DNA of 64,000 nt from Firmicutes bacterium CAG:534 (GTDB lineage: Bacteria; Bacillota; Clostridia; Lachnospirales; Lachnospiraceae). Below the pieces are notes generated by a model. That model saw only the letters and a program-made list of their open reading frames with translations, was not told the origin of the DNA and searched no databases. Of this stretch, positions 25,284 through 33,221 are shown in pieces (the first letter of the stretch is position 1; every line of letters begins with the position of its first letter). The position numbers and the translations under genes are program-made. The DNA lies in contig FR894558.1 in the NCBI GenBank assembly GCA_000436115.1, forward strand, positions 48,041 to 112,040. Reading direction: 5' to 3'.

Positions 25284-25352
25284 GCGTAGACCTAAAGCTT
25301 ATGATTATAATTTCTGGGGCGTAAAGCACCGGTGGAACGGAGGTTTTTGAGG

Positions 25353-26375
25353 ATGAAGGTAAGACTTGGAAGCACGCAGATCGTTGTAGAAAAAAATGGC
25401 TTTGGCGCATTGCCGATCCAGAGGGTAGATGACGAAACTGCCGTAGGGATTTTGAGAAGTGCTTTTGAAGGCGGGATCCGCTTTTTTGATACGGCAAGAG
25501 CCTATAGTGACAGTGAGCATAAATTGGGGCTTGCCTTTGAAAAGATCAGGGATCAGCTTTTCATTTCCACAAAGACCGCTGCCACAAGGGGAGAGGAGCT
25601 GTTTAAGGATCTGGAACAGAGCCTTAAAAATCTGAAAACAGATTATATTGATATTTATCAGTTCCATAATCCGGCCTTCTGTCCCAAACCGGGAGATGGA
25701 TCCGGCCTTTATGAGGCAGCCCTGGAAGCAAAAAAACAGGGAAAGATCCGGCATATCGGTATTACGAACCATCGTCTGCATGTGGCAGAGGAGGCCATTG
25801 AAAGCGGCTTGTATGAGACACTGCAATTCCCCTTTTGTTATTTGGCTACGGAAAAGGAGGAAGCGCTGGTAAAGGCCTGTGAGAAAGAGGATATGGGCTT
25901 TATTGCCATGAAGGCGTTGTCCGGTGGACTGATCACCAATTCTGCAGCGGCTTATGCGCATGCCGCCGGTTTTGAAAATGTGCTTCCTATCTGGGGGATC
26001 CAAAGACAGAGCGAGCTGGATGAATTTCTTTCCTATATCAAAAATCCCCCTGTTATGACTAAGGAACTTGCAGCGGTGATTGAAAAAGACCGCAGGGAGC
26101 TGGCAGGAGAATTCTGCAGGGGATGTGGATATTGTATGCCCTGTCCCGCAGGAATAGAGATCAATAATTGTGCCAGAATGTCTCTGCTGCTTCGCCGTTC
26201 CCCTACGGCCGGACACTTGACAAAAGAAACCCAGGAGAAGATGGAAAAGATCAAAAACTGCCTGCACTGCAACCGGTGTAAGGCGAAATGTCCTTACGGA
26301 CTGGATACACCGGCCCTTCTTGCAAGGAACCTGGAGGATTACCAGAATGTTTTATCCGGAAAGACTCTGATCTAA
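25353..26375 (+). CDS. Aldo/keto reductase with C-terminal 4Fe-4S domain
   Basis: This protein of 340 residues starts at ATG 25353 (CGGAGG upstream). An aldo/keto reductase TIM barrel occupies about residues 1-250 (GFGALPIQRV, FFDTARAYSDSEHKLG with the catalytic Asp/Tyr, LKTDYIDIYQFHN). A ferredoxin-like tail with CRGCGYCMPCPAGIEINNC and CLHCNRCKAKCP follows. Such fused enzymes may draw electrons from, or give them to, ferredoxin rather than use NADPH alone; the substrate is unknown. It lies 69 bases after rnfB, and its stop overlaps that of apbE on the other strand. Confidence 0.9.
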   Translation: MKVRLGSTQIVVEKNGFGALPIQRVDDETAVGILRSAFEGGIRFFDTARAYSDSEHKLGLAFEKIRDQLFISTKTAATRGEELFKDLEQSLKNLKTDYIDIYQFHNPAFCPKPGDGSGLYEAALEAKKQGKIRHIGITNHRLHVAEEAIESGLYETLQFPFCYLATEKEEALVKACEKEDMGFIAMKALSGGLITNSAAAYAHAAGFENVLPIWGIQRQSELDEFLSYIKNPPVMTKELAAVIEKDRRELAGEFCRGCGYCMPCPAGIEINNCARMSLLLRRSPTAGHLTKETQEKMEKIKNCLHCNRCKAKCPYGLDTPALLARNLEDYQNVLSGKTLI

Positions 26376-27352
26376 TCGAAATTGACATAGAGAAGCTCGC
26401 CGCTTTGCGTAAGAAAGACAGCCTTTATCTCCGGCATGTCTTTTAAAAGCAAAGCGGCTTTTTCGTATCCGAGCACAAAACAGAGAGTGGAAAGGGCGTC
26501 GGCGTCACAGGAGCTTTTACACAGAATGCTGACCTGGGAGAGGCCGGTATCCGCAGGATACCCGGTTTGGGTAGAGAGAATATGATGATAAAGCTGTCCG
26601 TCTATTTCAAAGTAACGTTCATAATTGCCGGAAGAAACCACGCTGGTGTCTGAGAGAGAAAGGGTAAGAGCGGGAGTCCCGGCATCGGCAAAGGGCTTCT
26701 GGATGCCGATCTTATAGTCGCTGTCATCCGGCTTGGAGCCTATCACAACAACATTTCCGCCTAAGTTGATGAGACCGCTTGTGACGCCCTTTACAGTCAG
26801 ATAATCGCGCATCTGATCTGCAATGAAGCCTTTGGCGATAAAGCCAAGATCCACCTGGGCAAGAGGGTCCGTAAGACAAACCTCTTTTCCGCGGATGTGC
26901 AAAGCATGATAATCTACATGGGAAAGCGCAGCTTTGATCTGGGGATCAGAGGGCACAAGCTTTTCGTTATCAGAACCGAAATTCCAGAGACCGGACAGAG
27001 TGCCGATAGTAGGATCTACGGCGCCCTCCGACAATTCGGCGTAGGAAAGGGCTTTCTGCAGAAGAAAAAGGGTGTCGTCGGAAACGGTAACATAAGAGCC
27101 ATTTGCATGGTTCAGGTTCCAGATATCGCTTCCCTCTATTGTGGCGCTCAAAAGCTTTTCGTAATGCTCTGCCATGGAGAGACAGTCCTCCAGGAGAGGC
27201 TTGTCCTTTTCGTCATATAAGGTGATCTGGATCACGGTATCAAAATAAAAGCCGGTGGCAGAGACCGGATCTTTTTGCAGGGAGCAGCCTTCAAGAAGCA
27301 GGGCAGGCAACAGGACAAAAAGAAAAAGCGTAAGCTTTTTGGAAAATTTCAT
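26372..27352 (-). CDS. apbE: FAD:protein FMN transferase (ApbE), lipoprotein
   Basis: This protein of 326 residues has a lipoprotein signal (residues 1-23, lipobox LEGC). The ApbE domain shows GFYFDTVIQITLYD, the Gly-rich stretch GLINLGGNVVVIGSKPD, and SSGNYERYF...YHHILSTQTGYPADTGLSQVSI (His and Thr of the FAD/Mg site), then DADALSTLCFVLG. It moves FMN from FAD onto threonine in S/T-G-A-T motifs on the outer face of the membrane. RnfD and RnfG, encoded just upstream, are the obvious clients. The gene is convergent with the aldo/keto reductase gene; their stop codons overlap (TCTAAT palindromic region at 26371-26376). Confidence 0.94.
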   Translation of the reverse strand: MKFSKKLTLFLFVLLPALLLEGCSLQKDPVSATGFYFDTVIQITLYDEKDKPLLEDCLSMAEHYEKLLSATIEGSDIWNLNHANGSYVTVSDDTLFLLQKALSYAELSEGAVDPTIGTLSGLWNFGSDNEKLVPSDPQIKAALSHVDYHALHIRGKEVCLTDPLAQVDLGFIAKGFIADQMRDYLTVKGVTSGLINLGGNVVVIGSKPDDSDYKIGIQKPFADAGTPALTLSLSDTSVVSSGNYERYFEIDGQLYHHILSTQTGYPADTGLSQVSILCKSSCDADALSTLCFVLGYEKAALLLKDMPEIKAVFLTQSGELLYVNFD

Positions 27353-27407
27353 ATCAGGATCCTCGTTTCTGGGTAATTTTTCACAGGCATGTTTCTGTCA
27401 TTTCCGG

Positions 27408-27436
27408 TTGTAAAGGATAATGGTTTCATGTATAGT
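27408..27436 (+). promoter_or_regulatory. Promoter of the GH25-like gene
   Basis: TTGTAA (27408-27413), 17 bases, TATAGT (27431-27436), 52 bases before the start codon. Confidence 0.65.
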
Positions 27437-27487
27437 AATTATATATTTTTTGAGCCGGTTTGAAAAGAGCCGGGGAAAAGAGGAGTT

Positions 27488-28627
27488 ATGCGTTTGTCAG
27501 ATGGACATGAGGAGGAAAGAGGCATGGGAATGCCTGTGATCTACACGATCGTAGGTGTATCGGCTGTGATCCTGCTGATCCTTGCCGTTGTATTTTTTAG
27601 CAATAGTCAGAGAAATTCAGGCTCCCAAAACAGAGCCTATGCGGTGGCGTCACCGTCCCCTACGCCCGAGGAAGACTTGCAGCAGGCGGAAGGGGAAGAA
27701 AATGGGGATATAGAAAGTCTGTACCGAAACCACAAGCTGCGGGCGGAGGACCTTGATTTCTGGAATATGTATCAGGATGGCAGTGTGGTGGTAGAAGAAC
27801 CGGAGCCGACAGAAAGCCCGTCGCCTACAGCGTCCCATGAGCCGACGGATGAGGAAATGGAAGCAGATGGAAGGCACATTCAGGTCACGCTTCATGACGG
27901 AGAGACAAAATGGGTGGAAATAAACGAAGATCTTCCGCAAAATGACTATGATTTTACCAATTTACGGATTGTAAACGGGAAAATGGAGTATGACATAGAA
28001 GGAGAAAAGGAATCTTTCCTTGGAGTAGAATTGTCAGAGGAAAGCGGCCAGGTGGATTTTAAAAGGCTGAAAGAGGACGGTGTTGATTTTGTCATGCTGC
28101 ATTTGGGAAGCAGAGGCTATGAAACCGGAAGGTTATCCTTAGATGAGAGCTTTGTAGGAAACATTACGGCAGCCCAGGAGGCAGATCTGATGGTGGGAGT
28201 GGTATTTTCTTCCCAGGCGATCGATGTGGAGGAAGCGGTAGAGGAAGCGGAATATGTAATCACTAATCTGATCCCTTATCATATTACATATCCGGTGGCG
28301 TTTGAGATGAAATATGCTGCAAACGATAAGTCCAGAATTGACAGCCTGACAGCAGATGAGAAATCTCAGATTGCAGAAGCGTTTTTGTCGGAGATAGAGT
28401 ATGAAGGCTACAGAACTCTCCTGTATGGAGATCGGAATTTCCTTTTAGGAGAAATATATGGCGATAAGCTCTTAGAGGACTATGATGTGTGGCTTTCCGA
28501 CCAATCAGCAGTACCGGATTATCCTTATCAGTTCCGGCTTTGGAGGTATGCAGGCTCGCAGGAGATAGACGGAGTGGAAAAGAAAGCGGCTTACAGTATC
28601 AGCTTTGTAGATTACTCCCGCAAATAA
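27488..28627 (+). CDS. Membrane-anchored GH25 lysozyme-like protein with altered catalytic residues
   Basis: This protein of 379 residues has a short cytoplasmic start, one membrane helix (about 17-38), a Pro/Ser/Glu-rich stalk to about residue 135, and a GH25-type barrel from about 175. The fold signature is clear (VDFKRLKEDGVDFVMLHLGSRGYETG; MVGVVFSSQAIDVEEAVEEA as guides). The expected start I-D-V-S-x-x-Q-G is V-E-L-S-E-E-S-G with Glu181 for the catalytic Asp. The expected D-x-E after YPVA is Glu273-Met-Lys275, and the C-terminal D-L-N is S-I-S. Muramidase activity is therefore doubtful; a wall-binding or regulatory role is possible. Start ATG 27488 has GAGGAG upstream. Confidence 0.75.
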   Translation: MRLSDGHEEERGMGMPVIYTIVGVSAVILLILAVVFFSNSQRNSGSQNRAYAVASPSPTPEEDLQQAEGEENGDIESLYRNHKLRAEDLDFWNMYQDGSVVVEEPEPTESPSPTASHEPTDEEMEADGRHIQVTLHDGETKWVEINEDLPQNDYDFTNLRIVNGKMEYDIEGEKESFLGVELSEESGQVDFKRLKEDGVDFVMLHLGSRGYETGRLSLDESFVGNITAAQEADLMVGVVFSSQAIDVEEAVEEAEYVITNLIPYHITYPVAFEMKYAANDKSRIDSLTADEKSQIAEAFLSEIEYEGYRTLLYGDRNFLLGEIYGDKLLEDYDVWLSDQSAVPDYPYQFRLWRYAGSQEIDGVEKKAAYSISFVDYSRK

Positions 28628-29409
28628 TGAAGGATCTTGTCTGAAACAGGAACCTTTGCATAAATGTCGGCGTAGGCCATAGGGGAAAGATTTTCAAGAT
28701 AATTGGGAAGAAACCTTTTGGTCACGCCGCCTTTTTTGAGAAGGTCAATCGCCTTGTTATAGGCAATGGCGGCTTCAATGTCGGTAGGATAAGAGCCTAT
28801 GGTATAATTCCCGTTGATATGGATTTTGGCAACATAGCGGAGACCCTTTGCGGTCTCTTTTTTTGTTACCCCGTGAAAGGAATTCAGGATCTTAATGTTT
28901 TCGTAACGAAAATCCATGTTGTCGCCGTTAACAAACAGATAATCCCGGCCTTTGACGGCATAGTTCTTAATGCCGTAGCGGCTTGCAATATTGACCTGCA
29001 TCCCATAATCCGCCACAAAGAAGTGGCGTCCCCTGCGCATGATTTTGTGAGAGGAATAATAGAAAAGATCGTCTACGTCAAATTTTAAGATATAGGAGGG
29101 AGAGAGGTAATATTCAAAGTAGTTTTTTCTCATATAGATGGGAGTCGAAAAATAAATGTCATTGTTACGGAAGTTTAAGAGACAAACCCACTTTTCAAAG
29201 GACAAAAGCCGGAACTTTGAATAGTCGGAAAGGCAAAGCTCCCCTGAGGACAGCAGAGAAGAAGCCTCCAGATAGGCGGCACAGGCCATGGAGGCAGAGG
29301 AATAACTGCCAAGACTGATATGCTTTTGTTTATAGGTGATGGAGGCACGATAATAGGTGCTGCCATCTTTTTTTTGCGCCTGATAAACGCCGGGGTAGCT
29401 CTGACTCAT
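28612..29409 (-). CDS. AP2-domain protein with degenerate HNH centre
   Basis: This protein of 265 residues has two AP2-like DNA-binding repeats: residues about 4-52 (YPGVYQAQKKDGSTYYRASI, ISLGSYSSASMACAAYLEA) and about 180-225 (HGVTKKETAKGLRYVAKIHI, TIGSYPTDIEAAIAYNKA). Between them lies a stretch like the HNH centre of homing endonucleases, DYLFVNGDNMDFRYENIKIL, but the His-His/Asn-His metal residues are missing. It probably binds DNA but may no longer cut it. The gene is single, has no intron or intein context, and overlaps the convergent GH25-like gene by 16 bases. GAGG precedes the start at 29407-29409. Confidence 0.7.
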   Translation of the reverse strand: MSQSYPGVYQAQKKDGSTYYRASITYKQKHISLGSYSSASMACAAYLEASSLLSSGELCLSDYSKFRLLSFEKWVCLLNFRNNDIYFSTPIYMRKNYFEYYLSPSYILKFDVDDLFYYSSHKIMRRGRHFFVADYGMQVNIASRYGIKNYAVKGRDYLFVNGDNMDFRYENIKILNSFHGVTKKETAKGLRYVAKIHINGNYTIGSYPTDIEAAIAYNKAIDLLKKGGVTKRFLPNYLENLSPMAYADIYAKVPVSDKILHYLRE

Positions 29410-29581
29410 AAAATCCTCATAAAAATGTTGTTAAAAACAGTTTATCACAAAATAGGGAATGCTGCTTATTTTTTTGTCCGAAAGAGTCATTTTGAAAATT
29501 TTAGAAATATTTCTGACAGTTCCTGTATAAAATATTAAAGAACTGTTACATAAGTGTGACAGGAATATGAGGTTTGGAAGG

Positions 29582-30223
29582 ATGAAAAATAGCATGTATA
29601 AAAAAATGATCATACAGCTTTTTCTGTGTCACATGCTGCTGATATCGGCATTTGTCTGTGCCAAAGGGGTACAGCTGACACGGATTGCTGCAACACCTGC
29701 CTTTCGGATTTGGGACGAGGCAGAAAAGGAGGAGGGAAGGACCAAAACGGACCGCATTTTCGGACTGCTTAAGAGAGCCTCGTCGGGACAGCGGGTGGTG
29801 CCCTATTCCGTGATGGAAAAGCATTACGTTGTGGAATTATCCCAGGCGGATTATGAAGCGCTGCTGAAAATTGTACAGGCTGAGGCGGGAAACGAGGATG
29901 AGACCGGGAAAATGATGGTGGCGGGAGTGGTGCTGAACCGGGTAAAAAATGAAAAATTTCCGGACACTGTATCCGAGGTGGTAACCCAGAAGGAAAATGG
30001 CTGTTATCAGTTCTCGCCGGTGGCGACGGGAAGCTATTACCGGGCAGTGGCCACCCAGGATACGGTAGATGCGGTGGAAAAGGTTCTGCTCGGAGAAGAT
30101 GTTTCCGGGGGAGCGTTATACTTTGCGGCCAGGAAATATGCGGATCCGGAAAAGATGAAATGGTTTGACAGATCCCTTACCTTTCTGTATGAACACGGCG
30201 GTCATGAATTCTACACAAACTAA
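29582..30223 (+). CDS. Cell wall hydrolase, SleB/Hydrolase_2 type
   Basis: This protein of about 213 residues has an N-terminal signal or anchor (IIQLFLCHMLLISAFVCA). The Hydrolase_2 domain follows from about residue 90: YEALLKIVQAEAGNEDETGK (catalytic Glu in QAEAG), MMVAGVVLNRVKNEKFPDTV, GCYQFSPV and ALYFAARKYADPEKMKWF. SleB/CwlJ-type enzymes degrade spore cortex or cell wall; this one could act in sporulation or wall turnover. I chose ATG 29582 (GAGG at 29569-29572); ATG 29567 and ATG 29594 are alternatives. No clear sigma-A promoter was found directly upstream. Confidence 0.88.
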   Translation: MKNSMYKKMIIQLFLCHMLLISAFVCAKGVQLTRIAATPAFRIWDEAEKEEGRTKTDRIFGLLKRASSGQRVVPYSVMEKHYVVELSQADYEALLKIVQAEAGNEDETGKMMVAGVVLNRVKNEKFPDTVSEVVTQKENGCYQFSPVATGSYYRAVATQDTVDAVEKVLLGEDVSGGALYFAARKYADPEKMKWFDRSLTFLYEHGGHEFYTN

Positions 30224-30232
30224 GTCTTTTCG

Positions 30233-30261
30233 TTGTAAAATCGTTGCTTCTATGCTAAAAT
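30233..30261 (+). promoter_or_regulatory. Promoter of thrC
   Basis: TTGTAA (30233-30238), 17 bases, TAAAAT (30256-30261) with an extended TG at 30253-30254; 33 bases before the thrC start. Confidence 0.75.
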
Positions 30262-30293
30262 ATAAGGAACATTTAGCGAAAAGGAGCAGAATA

Positions 30294-31784
30294 ATGGAGA
30301 TAATGTATAACAGCACCAGAAACAAAGAAACCAGAGTTCCCGCATCTGTAGCGATCTTGAAGGGACTTTCTGAGGATGGAGGCCTGTTTGTACCGGAGCG
30401 TATTCCTGCATTAGATAAATCCTTAAAGGAACTGGCAAAGATGAGCTATCAGCAGGTGGCTTATGAGGTGATGAAGCTTTTCTTCACCGATTTCACAGAG
30501 GAAGAACTGCAGCACTGCATTGAAAGTGCATATGATGAGAAATTTGATACGCCGGAGATCGCACCGCTTGTGGAAGCACAGGGGGCATATTATCTGGAGC
30601 TTTTTCACGGCGCAACCATTGCATTTAAGGATATGGCGCTTTCTATTTTGCCCCATTTACTGATCACAGCGGCCAGAAAGAACAAGGTTCATAATGAGAT
30701 CGTGATCCTTACCGCTACATCAGGAGACACCGGAAAGGCAGCGCTTGCCGGCTTTGCGGATGTAAAGGGGACAAGGATCGTTGTCTTTTATCCCAAAAAC
30801 GGTGTAAGTCCCATCCAGGAAAAGCAGATGGTAACCCAAAAGGGAGAAAATACATATGTAGTTGGGATCCATGGAAACTTTGATGATGCCCAGACCGGCG
30901 TTAAGAAGATTTTTGGGGACAAGGAGTTAGAGGCTTATATGCAGGAAAAGGGATTTCAGTTTTCCTCTGCCAACTCTATCAATATCGGCAGACTGATCCC
31001 GCAGGTAGCATATTATGTGTATGCTTATGCAAAGCTTCTGGCAGAAGAAAAGATTACAGAGGGAGAGAAGATCAATGTGGTTGTGCCTACCGGAAACTTC
31101 GGTAATATCCTTGCAGCCTTCTATGCAAAGAACATGGGCCTTCCCATTGAAAAGCTGATCTGCGCATCCAATGAAAATAAAGTGTTATTTGACTTTTTCA
31201 GAACAGGAATCTATGACAGGAACCGGAAGTTTGTGCTCACATCATCCCCCTCTATGGATATTCTGATCTCCAGTAATCTGGAAAGACTGATCTATTACAT
31301 TGCAGGCAATGATGCGGACAAGACGTCAGAGCTGATGGCAGCTTTGTCCTCCGGCGGCGTTTATGAGATCACAAAGGAAATGAAGGAAAAGCTTTCCGAC
31401 TTTTATGGAGGATATGCAACAGAACAGGAAACAGCTAAGACGATCCACGATCTTTATGAGGATACAGGGTATGTGATCGACACCCATACGGCGGTTGCCG
31501 CTAGTGTATACGGCAAATATAAGGAGCAGACAAAGGACATGGCAAAAACAGTCATTGCCTCTACTGCAAGCCCGTATAAGTTTACAAGAAGTGTAATCAG
31601 TGCCATCGACCCTGCATATGATGAGAGTACGGGAGATTTCGAGCTGGTGGACAGATTACAGGCGCTGTCAGGCGTGAAGGTTCCCAGAGCGATCGAGGAA
31701 ATCAGAAAGGCGCCGGTTCTGCATGACCATATCTGTGAAAAGGATCAGATGAAGCAGACCGTAATGGATTTCCTTGGCATTTAA
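30294..31784 (+). CDS. thrC: Threonine synthase
   Basis: This protein of 496 residues is a PLP enzyme that converts O-phosphohomoserine to threonine. The N-terminal MYNSTRNKETRVPASVAILKGLSEDGGLFVPE matches the long form of the family (quoted as a guide, residues 4-35). The PLP lysine lies in HGATIAFKDMAL (about residue 112), followed by ATSGDTGKAAL and the phosphate-binding VPTGNFGNILA. I chose ATG 30294 with AAGGAG at 30281-30286; longer in-frame readings upstream start before the promoter at 30233. No hom or thrB gene is next to it. Confidence 0.96.
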   Translation: MEIMYNSTRNKETRVPASVAILKGLSEDGGLFVPERIPALDKSLKELAKMSYQQVAYEVMKLFFTDFTEEELQHCIESAYDEKFDTPEIAPLVEAQGAYYLELFHGATIAFKDMALSILPHLLITAARKNKVHNEIVILTATSGDTGKAALAGFADVKGTRIVVFYPKNGVSPIQEKQMVTQKGENTYVVGIHGNFDDAQTGVKKIFGDKELEAYMQEKGFQFSSANSINIGRLIPQVAYYVYAYAKLLAEEKITEGEKINVVVPTGNFGNILAAFYAKNMGLPIEKLICASNENKVLFDFFRTGIYDRNRKFVLTSSPSMDILISSNLERLIYYIAGNDADKTSELMAALSSGGVYEITKEMKEKLSDFYGGYATEQETAKTIHDLYEDTGYVIDTHTAVAASVYGKYKEQTKDMAKTVIASTASPYKFTRSVISAIDPAYDESTGDFELVDRLQALSGVKVPRAIEEIRKAPVLHDHICEKDQMKQTVMDFLGI

Positions 31785-31821
31785 AAGAAAGCGGTAAACA
31801 AAGAAAGGAGCTGCAGGGCCG

Positions 31822-33156
31822 ATGAAACGTATTTTGATGGTAGATGATGTTGCTACAAATCTCATTTGTGCTGCAGAGGTATTAAAATCATCCTATGATA
31901 TTACAATGGCAAGGTCAGGGAAGGAAGCGCTGCTTCTTTTAAAGGGAATGACACCGGATCTGATCCTGCTTGACATTAATATGCCTGAAATGAACGGCTA
32001 TCAGGTGATGGAAAAACTAAAGGAAAATCCTGATACCAGTGAGATTCCTGTTGTTTTTCTGACGGCAGAGCTTGATCAGGAAAGCGAAGTAAAGGGGCTG
32101 AAAATGGGAGCAATGGATTTTTTGCGAAAGCCCTTTGAGCCGGAAGTAATGAAAAGCCGCATTGATAATATTTTACAGATCACCGATCAGAAGAAGGAGC
32201 TTCAAAGCATTGCACAGAAGGATTCCCTGACGGATCTGCTGAACAGAAGGTATCTGGAAGGAATTCTGGAACAGGCAGGCGAAGAGGACAGAGGATATTT
32301 CCTGCTCCTTGATCTGGACAATTTTAAGAAGGTGAATGACAGCTTTGGCCATATGGTAGGAGATCAGGTTCTTGTGAAATTTGCCAGAGTGATGAAGGAA
32401 GAGATCACGGATTCTGACTGCGTATGCAGGCTGGGAGGGGATGAGTTTGCGGTATACCTTCCGGGAGAATATGATCAGGACAAGATCAAAAGCATTGCAA
32501 GAAGACTGATTGCAGGAATTGAATTTGAAGTGAATGATCTGATTTCGGATGCCTGTGATTTTAAGCTTTCCGTATCAGTAGGAATTGCAGAAAAGCCCAA
32601 TGATGGCAAAAACTTTGACGAACTGTACGGGGCGGCGGATAAGGCCCTTTATCATGTAAAACAAAATGGGAAAAGAGGCTATTACTTTTACAGCAGCGAC
32701 AAGGCAGGAGCCAAGGAGACAGAGGAAGAGAACAGCCTGATCAATTTGCTGCAGCTTCAAAGACTGATAGAAGAGAAAAGCAGGCAGAGCGGCGCTTACC
32801 GGGTGGAGTATGATGGATTTAAGAGGATCTATCATTTTGTTGCCAGATGTATGGAGAGAAAAAGCCAGGATGTACAGCTTGTCCTCTTTACGATCCAGGG
32901 TGACCTGATCGGAACGGAAGAGGCGGGCAAAGAGGCAATGGAATTATTGGATCATGCGGTATCCGGTTCCCTCAGAAGAGGGGATGTGGCAACCCGATGC
33001 GGAAATACGCAGTATGTTGCTATTTTAATGAATGCATCGCCTGAAAATGGAAATATGGTTGCGGGCAGGATCCAAAAGAAATTTGACACTCTCGCAAAAG
33101 GGCATGAGTTAAAGCTTGTCTATGAAATGCAGAGCGTAAAGAGCAAGGATGCATAG
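31822..33156 (+). CDS. Response regulator with GGDEF domain and a second, degenerate GGDEF-like domain
   Basis: This protein of 444 residues has a receiver domain (1-118; phospho-acceptor Asp51 in LILLDINMPEMNGY; Lys in LRKPFEP), a linker and a GGDEF domain (about 130-290) with an intact RLGGDEFA at residues 203-210 and the metal-binding LDLDNFKKVNDSFGH. It should make cyclic di-GMP. No RxxD inhibitory site is visible five residues before GGDEF. A further domain from about 330 has the layout of a GGDEF fold, but GNTQY (394-398, in RCGNTQYVAILM) stands where the signature should be. The sensor kinase is not in the window. Confidence 0.88.
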   Translation: MKRILMVDDVATNLICAAEVLKSSYDITMARSGKEALLLLKGMTPDLILLDINMPEMNGYQVMEKLKENPDTSEIPVVFLTAELDQESEVKGLKMGAMDFLRKPFEPEVMKSRIDNILQITDQKKELQSIAQKDSLTDLLNRRYLEGILEQAGEEDRGYFLLLDLDNFKKVNDSFGHMVGDQVLVKFARVMKEEITDSDCVCRLGGDEFAVYLPGEYDQDKIKSIARRLIAGIEFEVNDLISDACDFKLSVSVGIAEKPNDGKNFDELYGAADKALYHVKQNGKRGYYFYSSDKAGAKETEEENSLINLLQLQRLIEEKSRQSGAYRVEYDGFKRIYHFVARCMERKSQDVQLVLFTIQGDLIGTEEAGKEAMELLDHAVSGSLRRGDVATRCGNTQYVAILMNASPENGNMVAGRIQKKFDTLAKGHELKLVYEMQSVKSKDA

Positions 33157-33164
33157 TGAAAATC

Positions 33165-33207
33165 AAAAAACTCCTGTTTCTTTCATTGGAAAGAGCAGGA
33201 GTTTTTT
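33165..33207. terminator. Terminator between the GGDEF gene and citrate synthase gene
   Basis: AAAAAACTCCTG (33165-33176) pairs with CAGGAGTTTTTT (33196-33207). The A-run and T-run on the two sides let it work for both convergent genes. Confidence 0.9.
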
Positions 33208-33221
33208 GTGTGATTTCTGCT

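Noticed and set aside
30165..30293. N-terminal extension of threonine synthase
   Set aside because: It would start inside the SleB-type gene and before the thrC promoter; ATG 30294 with AAGGAG fits the family.
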